NCBI RefSeq assembly: GCF_000715075.1
Contig: NC_134082.1
Coordinates: forward strand, 63,265,466-63,329,465
Length of the DNA: 64,000 nucleotides
Origin: Nicotiana tabacum
Lineage: Eukaryota > Streptophyta > Magnoliopsida > Solanales > Solanaceae
Direction: 5' to 3'
How positions within the stretch are numbered: the first letter of the stretch is position 1; each line of letters starts with the position of its first letter. The notes beneath the pieces are model-generated. The model saw nothing but the letters and a program-made list of their open reading frames with translations, was not told where the DNA came from and searched no databases. The position numbers were made by a program, and so were the translations under genes. Positions 54,854-64,000 of this stretch are shown here, piece by piece.

Positions 54854-56438
54854 ATGAGGTACGAAGTCCCCAGATTCGGCATGGTCACCAACATCCACCC
54901 AAGATTTCTAAGCTGCTCGAGAGATTTACATTCTAGTGACCAAACCCTCGTCAGAAAATATCTGGGCAATCTACCATCCCTACTGGAGGTCCAACCTAAC
55001 AATATGGTCATAGAAGCTGCTACATAATTTTGGGATTGTAAAAGGGCCGTGTTCCCCTTTGGGGACATCGAAATGACACCTTTGCTAGAGGAGATAGGAG
55101 GATTGGCTAGTCTAGTAGGAAACTCTGGGTTTGTTAATGCCTGAGAACCGCAAAGGCAAGGGTTTCCTTAAAATGATGGGTTTGAAGAAGAATGCAGAAG
55201 TGACGTGCCTGAAGGAATCATACATCCCTTTTTGACTACCTGTATGAAAGGTATGGTCACAGCTAATCATACCGTACCTACCCTGACGAGTTTGCCATCA
55301 CGTCCTTGAGACATATTCATCGTAAGGTGTTCGTCTTCATGTTTTGCCTCCTGGGTCTGATGGTGTTTCCAATGAAGAAAGGGAGAATCCATACTAGGTT
55401 GGCTATGGTAACCAAAACCCTAATGGAGGGGATTGGTGGGCAGACATTCAGCATTGTGCCCATGATCATCGCAGACATATGTCGAGCCTTAGAGAAGTGT
55501 CAACGAGGAGCAAAACACTTCGAGGGATGTAATCTACTACTTCAACTTTGGCTCATGGAACATCTCCAAAAGGGCGAATACCGACAAGAAATTCAGCAGA
55601 GAGACTGGGATGACCACATCGCTTTCCACTATCCAAAGCGAATGAACTACATATCTGACATGTTTGCTCAGCCGGAGAATGCCAAAGAATGGGTTGAGCT
55701 CTTTGATAATCTGACTGAAGAACAGGTTCAATAGATGTTCGTGTGGTTTCCGACCGAGGAGTTCATCGCCCGATCCAGAGATGCACCTTTCCTGATACCG
55801 ATTGGTCTAAGAGGAACCTACCCTTATGTCCCTCTTCAGGTTTTGAGGCAAGTTGGTAGGAAGCAAGTTATACCCAGGGTTGACAAGATGAGCCATTTCC
55901 GAGCTGACTTCCAAAATGATGATAGTCCCTACAAGTGCCAAGCCAAGCATTTGTGGAACTGCAAGATTGTAATGGGGAAAGACACCATCGAGCTAGATAG
56001 ATATCATGCTGGTTGTGCTTCTTTCTATTCAGGTTGGTTGGAAGACAATCATGATGGTTTGGGCCAGCCAGGGTTTGTTCGAGGTCACAGAATTATAGAT
56101 AAAAAGGTCGAGGTGCAAGTCAAGTACAACTAGCTGCGCAAGAGGATACATGAGTGTGAGAGCGAACACCGCGAGATACAAGAGTCCAACTAGAAGCTGA
56201 TTGAGGAATGGAAGGACTGGCTGTCAGTGCCAACAAAAGGATAGGATACTTGGAGCGAGGCATAGTAGAATTGGAGAGAAAATTTCTCAAAAGGGTTAAA
56301 TATTGTCAAAATGCAGAAGAGGCCGAAGGCGGACATCTAGCCAGAGCATACTTATTGCTGGGACTTCGCGAGTTGCGGAAGCTGTTCAACAGAGCCACGA
56401 ATGCCGAATCTGGGGAAGGTCCTTCTGGGACTAAGTAG
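54854..56438 (+). pseudogene. O2 ORF1 upstream of gag (Ogre-specific, unknown function)
   Basis: The ATG opens MRYEVPRFGMVTNIHPRF and VRKYLGNLPSLLEV. Stops at about 55025 and 55142 break it. From 55306 a longer frame has TLMEGIGGQTFSIVPMIIAD and CRALEKCQRGAKHFEGCNLL, and from 55735 FVWFPTEEFIARSRDAPF and DTIELDRYHAGCASFYSGWL. The end GEGPSGTK is followed by TAG at 56436-56438. The same protein, in the same place, occurs in O1 (21668-23254). The family is known from plant Ogre elements and uncharacterised plant proteins; no function is assigned. Confidence 0.82.
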
Positions 56439-56782
56439 ATAAGAGTTTATCTTTTTTTCGCTTTATGAATGTAATAAGGCCAATGGTCATTAGTGACTTT
56501 TATTTCTTGCTTATTTAGTGTCGTTTTGGGATTCATCTATTTTTATCAATAAAATGAGGCATTTAGCATTCTAAGTTCTCCGAATCAATTTATCACTAGG
56601 GCTACCTCGGTCACAAAAGAGGTTCCCAAATTAGGACGCGTTTTACATTCCCGCACTATGTGTTTAAATATTGCAATACTTTTTATAATCCTCACTAACT
56701 CGATTACCTTTTGTTTTTATTATTCCCCTCCCTAAAGGTTAGTTCGTGCACTCTGGCATCATCATCTTATTCTGTGAGATCC
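56439..56782 (+). other. O2 spacer between ORF1 and gag
   Basis: Non-coding, AT-rich, and homologous to O1's 21321-21667. Nothing further is seen. Confidence 0.5.
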
Positions 56783-58680
56783 AGGGGCCCTCTACCTACT
56801 CCTTCTCTTAGTTCTGTCAAAAGCAAGAACAAAGCAAGATGGAAGATTTGAACAATATCAGGAAGGAGAACCCAACTGAACGGGTTGAGGCCACTGATAG
56901 CTAGGGTATTCGGGTTCCAAACAAGAATGTGTAACAACTTGAGTAGAAGCTGTTGAAATTTCAGGAAGAGCTCGATCAGGTTCGGAATCTGGCAAGCCTA
57001 TCATTTTCCCTCAGCACCCCAGATGTCAACTTCCCCAACACTCAAAACTCTACACCTCCTCAAAATATCCCAAAACAACAGAATCATCTCGCTTCTCAAT
57101 ATCACGTTGCTCCACCAAAGAACCAATGCAACACTTGCCATACCCCAAACAACACTCCACTACTCATCCACGAACCCCAAAACTCCACAAACGACCATTT
57201 CCAAACCCATACACCAGGCCACCATAACACTCCTATCTATGTGGAGACCATGACACACTCTATCCAACCTATCTCAAGCACACCTAAGTCTAATGAAAAG
57301 GATCTTCTTATCAAGAATCTGGCTGAGGAACGTAAAAAATTGACTAGCCGAATTCAGGGTGTTGAAGGAAGCATTGGAATCGAGGGGTTGAACTATGAGG
57401 ATCTTTGCATACAGCCTGATGTCGAACTGCCCGAGGGGTACAAACCTCCTAAGTTCGAAATATTTGATGGTACAGGTGATCTAAGGGTCCATCTAAGGAC
57501 AAATTGCGACAAGCTGTTTGGAGTAGGGAAGGATGAAAGAATCCGCATAAAGCTTTTCACAAGAAGTTTGAAAGGAGATGCATTATCTTGGTACATCATC
57601 CAAGATCCCAAGAAATAGTCAAGTTGGGTAAGCATGACATCTGACTTTATAGATAGATTCAGGTTTAACACAGAAAATGCACCAAACGTGTTCCATATCC
57701 AGAACTTGAAGAGGAAGCCCATGGAAATGTTTTGCGAGTATTTTACTCGCTAGAGGTCCGAAGCTGCTTAGGTCAGACTTGCCTTAGAAGAGGAGAAAAT
57801 GAACAAGTTCTTTGTCTAGGCTCAGGACCCGCAGTACTATGAGAAGCTGATGATGATTGAGAACCACAATTTTCCGATATCATCAAGTTGGGTGAAGAAT
57901 TGAAGAAGGTATTAAAAGCGGTATGGTTACAAACTTCGAGGCCTAACAAGCTACAAATAAGGCCTTACAGTCCGGTGGTGTGTCCAAGAAAAGGGACGTA
58001 GGGGTCGTGATGGTTGCACAAAGGACCAAGTCTCCCCTCAAATACCAAACTTACCCAACACCTCCACTCACATACCAGCCAATTCCAAATTGCCAAGCAC
58101 CCTCACCTTCATACCAAACTCTGGAACCAACTTATCAGTCATTTCCACCTCCTACATATCAACCTACCTTACCCAGATACTCCCAACTCGCTCATGTCTA
58201 CCAAATCTATAATGCTCAATCATCTTGCTATCAATCACCCCATGCACGCCAAAAATTCCCTAGACCTCAACCTAATTTTGATCGTAGACCTCTAAAATAA
58301 TATACAGCCATCACTGAACCCATTGACCAGCTGTATGAGAGACTCAAAGTTGCTAGTTATGTCGCCCTTATCCCTACTGCAACCCATGAGAATCCTTCCT
58401 AGTGGGTTAACCCAAACAAATCTTGTGCATACCACTCCGGCATGAAAGGGCACACCATCGATGAATGTCATTCCTTGAAAGACAAGTTCTAGTCTTTGAT
58501 TGACAACAAGATCATTGTTTCAAAAGAACCCGCTCCAAATGTCCGCAACAACCCTCTGCTAGACCATAAGGGTGGAGGTATCCACATGATTGAAATAGAA
58601 GATGACTAGGATCCCCAGGGATCAATCGGGTTGATCATAGAGGGCGATCAAAGAAACCAACAATTACTCTCACTCCAATC
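56783..58680 (+). pseudogene. O2 gag
   Basis: The position of O1's start ATG is AGG here (56783), and a one-base loss at about 56831 puts the next ATG (56839) in another frame. From 56953 the frame is open for 221 codons with KFQEELDQVRNLASLSF, ELPEGYKPPKFEIFDGTGDL and LFTRSLKGDALSWYI. After a TAG at 57616 the second half shows FRFNTENAPNVFHIQNLK and EEEKMNKFF. The Pro/Tyr/Gln-rich linker (57980-58300) has many TYQP-type repeats. A zinc-knuckle-like CAYHSGMKGHTIDEC lies near 58427. The zinc motif is C-X2-H-X5-H-X4-C. Confidence 0.88.
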
Positions 58681-59705
58681 ATGGTCCAGATCCAACCGTC
58701 TGAGGACGCTGAGGTGAATATGTTTGTACCACTTAAGTTTGAAGCAGCACCATCCGCAAAGGCACAGGCACGAATTGAGGTTGAATTCGTGTCTCCAGCA
58801 AATGCACCTGCACCATTTGAGGTTGCCGTTTTGCCACCCAAGGCACATGTTTCATTCGGAGTAAGGATAGTCGTGTCAATCCCAGTGGCGATGACAACCA
58901 TGACACCATTCTATACAAATATTGTACCTTAGGACTATACAGCTGAGGCAAGAAGGAAAGGCAAGGTCAAAATTGAAGAAACTGTTGCAGCACAGGGTAT
59001 GACAAGATTTGGTAGAGTCTATACCCCTGAACATCTAGCTGAATCAAGAAAGCAGGACTCCAATCAGTTACCTCTCAATAAGATAGGGCTGGACGATCTT
59101 TGGAGGAAGATACAAGTTAAGGAATATTCGGTCATCGACCAGTTAAACAAGACGCCAGCACAAATCTCCATTCTCTTTTTGCTGCACAATTCTGAGGCAC
59201 ACAAGAATGCTCTGATAAAGGTGATAAGTGAGGCATACTTACCAAGTAACATCACTAGCGGGGAAGTGGCTAATATGGTAGGACAAGTTCTAGAAAGCCG
59301 TAAGATCACCTTTCATGAGGACGAGCTGCCACCTGAAGGGCTGGGGCACAACAAAGCATTGTATATCACCGTACAATGCGAAGATTGTTTCATCACCAGA
59401 ATCCTGATCAATGGAGGTTTTAGCCTCAACATTTGTCCGCTGGTAACACTCAAGAAGCTAGGTAAAGGACTGCACAAGATAAAAGACAGAGCAATCAATG
59501 TGAAAGCCTTCGATGGTTCTCAGAGGTCCACCATTGGTGAGATTATTCTATGCTTGCAGATGGGACCAACCTGGTTCGAGGTCGATTTCCAGGTGATAGA
59601 TATACCAGCATCTTACAACTTGCTACTGGGACGGCCAGGGATTCATACTGTCGGGGCCGTAGCATCAACGATGCATCAAGCAGTAAAGTTAGAATGGAAT
59701 CACTA
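58681..59705 (+). pseudogene. O2 aspartic protease
   Basis: A linker with VQIQPSEDAEVNMFVPLKF and SPANAPAPFEVAVLPPKAH precedes MTRFGRVYTPEHLAESRKQ and the protease. The active-site motif reads ILINGGFSLNICPL, where O1 has IDGG, so the catalytic Asp is changed to Asn. The rest, GEIILCLQMGPTWFEVDFQV and LLLGRPGIHTVGAV, is intact, and the frame 58999-59706 is open for 235 codons. The protein is folded-looking but catalytically dead. It ends with TAG at 59704-59706. Confidence 0.9.
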
Positions 59706-60275
59706 GGAAGTTATCATTTACGGTGACGGTAGCAACCCTATATACAGTCGCCAGACCATTCCGGCGATCGAGGGAAGAAGGAAGCTAGGTGGAGAAACTT
59801 ACCACCATATCGAACGGCTCAATGCTGTCAAAAAAGACAAATTGTGGGATAGAAAAATCGAGAATATACTGAATTGGAGCGGGTACGAACCTAGCAAAGG
59901 GATCGGTAAGAACCTACAAGGAATATCTAAGCCCATAAAATTGAAAAAACATAGCACTACCTTCAGTTTAGGATATGAATACACCTGGGAAGAATTTAAT
60001 AATTGGTCACCACCATGGCGCGGTCCTTACTATCCACTAGAGCAGCCAATACCACATCTGGAGCAGACCTTCCAATAGGCCGACATTATTTATAGGTCAG
60101 ATGAAGAAGAAGCACTTGTAGCAGTGAAGAACTTGTTTTTAGAGGACATTGATATGGACTGTTGTGTTATTCTCGAGGAGGAGGGGGAGGAAGGCCTTTC
60201 CATACAGGCTGTGAGCAGAGGGGCGCAGCTCAAGAATTGGACCATCAAGACAACCAAAGCCCGACGTGCCTTGGG
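59706..60275 (+). pseudogene. O2 protease C-terminal extension with G-patch-like motif
   Basis: After the TAG it continues in frame with VIYGDGSNPIYS and then the block with LNWSGYEPSKGIGKNLQGI, which has the aromatic, Gly and hydrophobic spacing of a G-patch. It is followed by FSLGYEYTWEEFNNWSPPW and an acidic segment EEEGEEGLSIQ. The tail RARRALG ends at the intron donor. A G-patch here may help bind element RNA or the reverse transcription complex, as proposed for betaretroviruses; this is inference. Confidence 0.75.
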
Positions 60276-60464
60276 GTAGCAAGGCTAAAATAAGCATTGT
60301 TCATTGTTTTTTTTACTAAATGATTTTCTTTTCGCATTTTTTCAATTCCCGCAATAAGGTTTTCAATGTCAAAACAGTTACCCAATTTATCAAAAGCATT
60401 TTTGATTTTTCTTATGAATTAATATTTATTGCTATCGTTTTCTCTCCTTACTTTACCTATACAG
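60276..60464 (+). other. Candidate intron between protease and RT in O2
   Basis: GT at 60276 lies in TTGGGGTAGC, where the same bases make the stop of the upstream frame. The interval is T-rich and ends TTTACCTATACAG at 60464. Length is 189 bp. Both neighbouring frames remain in phase if it is removed, in O2 and in O1. Confidence 0.72.
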
Positions 60465-61700
60465 CATTACTATTACTTATCTTGATGAAGTAATGGCTGT
60501 GACATGCAATGAGACAACACAACAAACGAACATTGATTCAGAAGAAGATGACATACCTAACGATATTGTCAAAGAAGTTGAGAACTTTGAGAACAGACCT
60601 AAGTCCAACCTGGATGAGACCGAGATTGTCAACCTGGGAGATGCAAAAAATGTCAAGGAGACACAGATCAGCATTCACCTATAGCCATTAGAGAAGAAAG
60701 AATACACAGAGTTTCTAAAGGAGTATAAGGACATATTCGCCTGGTCATATGATGACATGACTGGTCTAAGTACGTCTATTGTGGCTCACAAACTGCCAAA
60801 CGATCCAATGTGTCCACCGGTAAAGCAAAAGCTCAGAAAGCTCAAACCTGATATCAGTTTGAAAATCAAGGAAGAAGTTAATAAGCAAATCAAAGCTAAG
60901 GTTCTTAGGGTAGTAGAATACCCGACATGGTTAGCCAACATTGTGCCAGTGCCAAAGAAGAATGGGAAGGTTAGAGTCTGTGTCAACTATCGGGATCTCA
61001 ACCGGGCCAGTTCGAAGGATGACTTCCCTTTGACAAATATACACATCCTAGTCGACAATTGCACCAAGAATGAGTTATGGTCATTCGTCGATTACTTCGC
61101 TGGTTATCATCAGATCTAGATGGATGAGAAAGATGCTGAGAAAATGGCTTTCATTATGTCGTGGGGAGTGTACAGTTACAAGATGATGTCATTCGGCCTG
61201 AAGAATGCAGGGGCCACCTACATGAGGGTCATGACTACCATTTTCCATGATATGATACATAAGGAGACAGAGGTATATGTGGAAGATGTTATTATCAAGT
61301 CAAAGAAGGCCACTAACCACATGGAAGATCTGAGGAAGTTCTTCAACAGACTACAGAGGTACAACCTGAAACTAAACCCCGCAAAGTGCGCATTTGGTGT
61401 TCCTGCTAGGAAATTGCTTGGGTTTATTGTGAGCCACCAAGGAATAGAACTGGATCCATCAAAGGTCAAAGCCACTCAAGAACTACCACCACCAAAGAAT
61501 AAAAAGGAAGTGATGAGTTTCTTTGGAAGACTTAACTACATCAGCCGATTCATAGCAGAGTCTACAGTTATCTGTGAGCCAATATTTAAGATGTTGAAGA
61601 AGAATGCCGCTACCAAATGGACCGATGACTGCCAGAAGGCCTTCAACAGAGTCAAGGAATACCTGTCAACACCACCAGTCTTAGTCCCGCCCGAGCCAGG
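60465..61700 (+). pseudogene. O2 reverse transcriptase
   Basis: A long N-terminal acidic part (MAVTCNETTQQTNIDSEEDD to NLGDAKNVKETQISIHL) is followed by FAWSYDDMTGLS, HKLPNDPMCPPVKQKLRKL, VPVPKKNGKVRVCVNYRDLN and DYFAGYHQI. A stop at about 61117-61119 lies next to MDEKDAEKMAFIMSWGVY. Then FGLKNAGATYMRVM, KCAFGVPARKLLGF and LPPPKNKKEVMSFFGRLNYI follow. The catalytic box reads YVED (EVYVEDVII, about 61275-61290) instead of YVDD, so the first of the paired Asp is Glu. O1 has YVDE, a different loss. Confidence 0.92.
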
Positions 61701-62110
61701 TAGACTCTTACTACTCTACCTTGTAGTGTTAGATGGAGCTTTCGGCTGCGTTCTAGGGCAGCATGATGAAACGGGAAGGAAGGAACAAGCCATTTATTAT
61801 CTCAGTAAGAAGTTCACCCCATACGAGGCTCGATATTCTCTATTAGAGTGCACCTATTGTGCTTTGACTTGAGTAGCTCAGAAGCTGAGACATTACTTCT
61901 GTGTCTATACTACATATCTCATATCGAGGATGGATCCTTTGAAGTACATCTTTCAGAAGCCCATGCCTACTAGAAAGCTAGTCAAGTGGCAAATCCTGTT
62001 GAGTGAGTTCGACATTGTTTACATAACTCAAAAAGTGGTCAAGGGACTGGCACTGGCAGACCACCTTGCCGAAAATCTTGTGGATGGAGGATACAAACCC
62101 CTGAAAACAT
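61701..62110 (+). pseudogene. O2 RNase H (gypsy type)
   Basis: The domain shows LVVLDGAFGCVLGQHDETGR (Asp), KEQAIYYLSKKFTPYEARYS, LLECTYCAL (Glu), a TGA, then ISRMDPLKYIFQKPMP (Asp) and KWQILLSEFDIVYITQK. The end is LADHLAENLVDGG. The TGA at 61870-61872 is the only break in this domain. It is followed directly by the second RNase H. Confidence 0.87.
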
Positions 62111-62560
62111 ATTTTCCTGATGAAGAGGTATCATTCATAGGAAAAGACATTGTAGAACCCTATGACGGTTGGAGAATGTTCTTTGATGGAGCAGCAAACT
62201 TTAAAGGAGTTGTCATAGGAGTAGTCCTAGTATCAGAAACCGGTCAGCATTATCCGATGTCTGCCAAACTCAGCTTCCCCTGCACCAACAATATGGCCGA
62301 GTACAAAGCCTGCATCTTAGGACTCAAAATGGCCATTGACATGAACATTCAAGAGCTGCTAGTGATTGGAGATTCATACTTACTTATACATCAGGTACGA
62401 GAAGAATGGGCAACCAAGAACTCCAAGATACGTGCATCATGTACATGAATAGAGAAAGAGGTTCACGAAGACGGAATTCCAGCATACCCAGAGTCCATAA
62501 TGAGTTCACAGATGCATTGACTACCCTATCATCTATGATATAGCATCCAGACAAGAATTT
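62111..62560 (+). pseudogene. O2 second (archaeal-type) RNase H
   Basis: WRMFFDGAANFKGVVIGVVL supplies the Asp, NNMAEYKACILGLKMA the Glu and LLVIGDSYLLIHQVREEW the second Asp, within an open frame to 62448. The frame then breaks (a TGA after ASCT) and the connector to integrase continues in other frames. A duplicated RNase H of this kind characterises the Tat lineage. All three acidic residues are intact. Confidence 0.85.
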
Positions 62561-63848
62561 CATTGATCTTATTCCAGCAAAGATCCATGATCGGCCAGCT
62601 TACTGCGCCCATGTCGAAGAGGAAGCAGACGGAAAGCCTTGGTTTCATGATATCCAGGAATATTTGGAAAAAGGAGAATACCCAGAGCTTGCGAACCCTA
62701 CTTAGAGCAGAGGAATCCTGTATAGGAGGACTCCTGATTTGGGATTATTAAGATGTGTTGACGCAAAGGAAACATCCAAGCTACTAGAGGAAATTCATGT
62801 CGGGACCTGCGGTCCACATATGAATAATTTTGTCTTAGCAAAGAAGATACTCCGAGATGGTTACTTTTGGATGACTATGGAAATGGACTGCATCCAGTAT
62901 GTCCAGAAATGCCACCGTTGTTAGATACATGCAAACATGATAAAGGTACCTCCAAGCAAGCTTCACACAACAAGCTTACAGTGGTCGTTCGCCGCCTGGG
63001 GAATGGACGTTATTGGACCAATCGAGCATGTTGCTTCCAACGGACACAGGTTTATCCTAGTAGCCATCAACTAGTTTACCAAATAGGTCGAAGCTGTATC
63101 TTACAAAGAAGTGACTAAGAAAGTCATGGCAGACTTTGTCCGCGACCGCATTGTTTGTCGATTCGGGATTCCAGAGTTAATCATTACTGATAACAACTCT
63201 AACCTCAACAGTGACTTAATGAAAGCTATGTGCGAAACTTTCCAGATCAGACACAAGAATTCCACAGCCTACAGGCCTCAGATGAATGGAGCTATAGAAG
63301 CCGCCAAAAAGAATATCAAGAAGATATTAAGTAAAATGATAGAGAAACATAAGCAGTGGCACGAGAAGTTATCATTTTCTTTACTAGGATATCGTACCAC
63401 AGTCCGCACATCAACCGGGGCAACCCCCTATATGCTGGTTTACGGTATAGAGGTTGTTATCCCCGTCGAGGTAGAAATTCCTTCCCTAAAAATCATACAA
63501 GAAGCTGAGATTGATGACGCAGAGTGGGGAAAATGTTGTTATGAGCAACTAGCCCTTATAGATGGAAAGAGAATGAACACGGTTTGTCATGGTCAACTCT
63601 ATCAGAACAGAATATCCAGAGCCTTCAACAAAAGAGTCAAGCCAAGACAGTTCACACCGGGGCAGTTGGTGTTAAATAAAATTTTTCTGCATCAATATGA
63701 AGCCAAAGGGAAGTTCTCTCCCACCTGGCAGGGTCGATACATGGTTCACCAGGTTCTAACAAGAGGATCCCTCATACTTGCAGAAATAGATAGAGAAGTC
63801 TAGCCAAAGCCGATTAACTCAGATGCAGTCAAGCGTTACTATATGTAA
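62561..63848 (+). pseudogene. O2 integrase (end of pol)
   Basis: A connector (AKIHDRPAYCAHVEEEADGK-like text, shifted frames) leads to the zinc region: HVGTCGPHMNNFVL and VQKCHRC, with a TAG in place of the following Gln codon. The core has WGMDVIGP (first Asp, about 62998), then from 63111 a long open frame: ITDNNSNLNSDLMKAMCE (second Asp) and NGAIEAAKKNI (Glu), then SYRTTVRTSTGATPYMLVYG-like and PGQLVLNKIFLHQYEAKGKF. A TAG lies at about 63801. The protein ends DAVKRYYM with TAA at 63846-63848. All three acidic residues of the core are present. Confidence 0.9.
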
Positions 63849-64000
63849 TCTTTATGTTTTCCTTATATGATGTAAACTGAACTACGTCTAACCTGATTCC
63901 TATTTAAGAGGGGATACATAGGCATCCCTATGGGTTCGGTCACAATTCAATAAAAATTTCATTTTCCCCTGCAATTGGAAACTGAGGCGGAATTTTGAGG
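63849..64000 (+). other. O2 start of 3' UTR
   Basis: It matches the O1 region 14339 down to about 14190, including TAAGAGGGGATAC. It ends at GGAATTTTGAGG, the first arm of the inverted repeat found twice in O1. The window stops there. Confidence 0.7.

Larger units (their letters stand above)
40601..64000 (+). mobile_element. O2: Tat/Ogre-type Ty3/gypsy retrotransposon, plus strand, 3' end outside window
   Basis: It starts TGTTGACACCC 25 bp after the A2 third ORF and reads LTR, primer-binding site, ORF1, gag, protease, G-patch, intron, RT, RNase H, second RNase H and integrase; the 3' UTR begins at 63849. It is homologous to O1 in the opposite orientation. The 5' LTR is split by SIRE. CAAGC at 40596-40600 would be its target-site duplication, but the partner is off the right edge. 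Every ORF has stops. Confidence 0.9.

Noticed and set aside
57023..57253. Second open frame overlapping O2 gag
   Set aside because: It is a shifted reading of the Pro/Gln/Asn-rich gag start and has no counterpart in O1 apart from a similarly shifted frame.
1..64000. A host gene, defence gene cluster or other non-transposon system
   Set aside because: Every frame above about 150 codons belongs to a retroelement domain, its linker or an LTR. I see no conserved host exon.

Overview
The window looks like heterochromatic DNA of a flowering plant, most likely a dicot and probably a member of the Solanaceae. The plant and family assignment is by recognition of the element lineages, not by a search. 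I see no host gene, rRNA, tRNA or CRISPR array. Almost every base belongs to one of six LTR retrotransposons stacked inside one another, and every coding region is interrupted by stops or frameshifts.

Layout. (1) A1, a Ty3/gypsy element of the Athila type on the minus strand, fills 1-7742. Its 5' LTR is cut in two and ends at 28745; its 3' end lies off the left edge. (2) O1, a complete 20.8-kb Ty3/gypsy element of the Tat/Ogre type on the minus strand, spans 7743-28550. It sits inside A1's 5' LTR with a perfect GTCAG target-site duplication. (3) A2, a second Athila-type element on the plus strand, occupies 28746-40600. A1 landed in its gag. (4) A 3.67-kb gag-only element with two 1.2-kb LTRs (TR-GAG-like) spans 33471-37137 and splits A2's integrase, with CCTAC duplications. 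(5) O2, a second Ogre-type element on the plus strand, starts at 40601 just after the third ORF of A2 and runs off the right edge. (6) A copia element of the SIRE type on the minus strand, 41787-51873, splits O2's 5' LTR with TAATT duplications. A2 is therefore the oldest insertion here. A1, TR-GAG and O2 came later, and O1 and SIRE later still.

How the parts work. Each autonomous element has, or had, its own LTR promoter, tRNA primer-binding site, gag, protease, reverse transcriptase (RT), RNase H and integrase. The two Athila copies and SIRE carry an extra env-like third ORF behind pol. Both Athila copies have a TATA box before that ORF; SIRE has only a weaker TATA-like site. The two Ogre copies carry an extra ORF before gag, a second (archaeal-type) RNase H, a G-patch-like motif after the protease and a short intron-like spacer between protease and RT. 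The candidate splice sites of that spacer are the same in both copies and keep the reading frame. O1 has a minisatellite array in its 3' untranslated region.

Decay. The two Ogre copies have lost RT active-site aspartates in different ways. Many stops look like C-to-T transitions at CpG or CAG sites, as expected for methylated plant repeats. SIRE keeps an intact YVDD motif and a long third ORF with only two internal stops, so it is probably among the younger insertions. I found no clearly new defence or metabolic system. The most informative signals are the conserved Ogre intron with its G-patch, the internal promoters with palindromic GC-rich repeats before the Athila third ORF, and an amber codon at the same place in both Athila copies.
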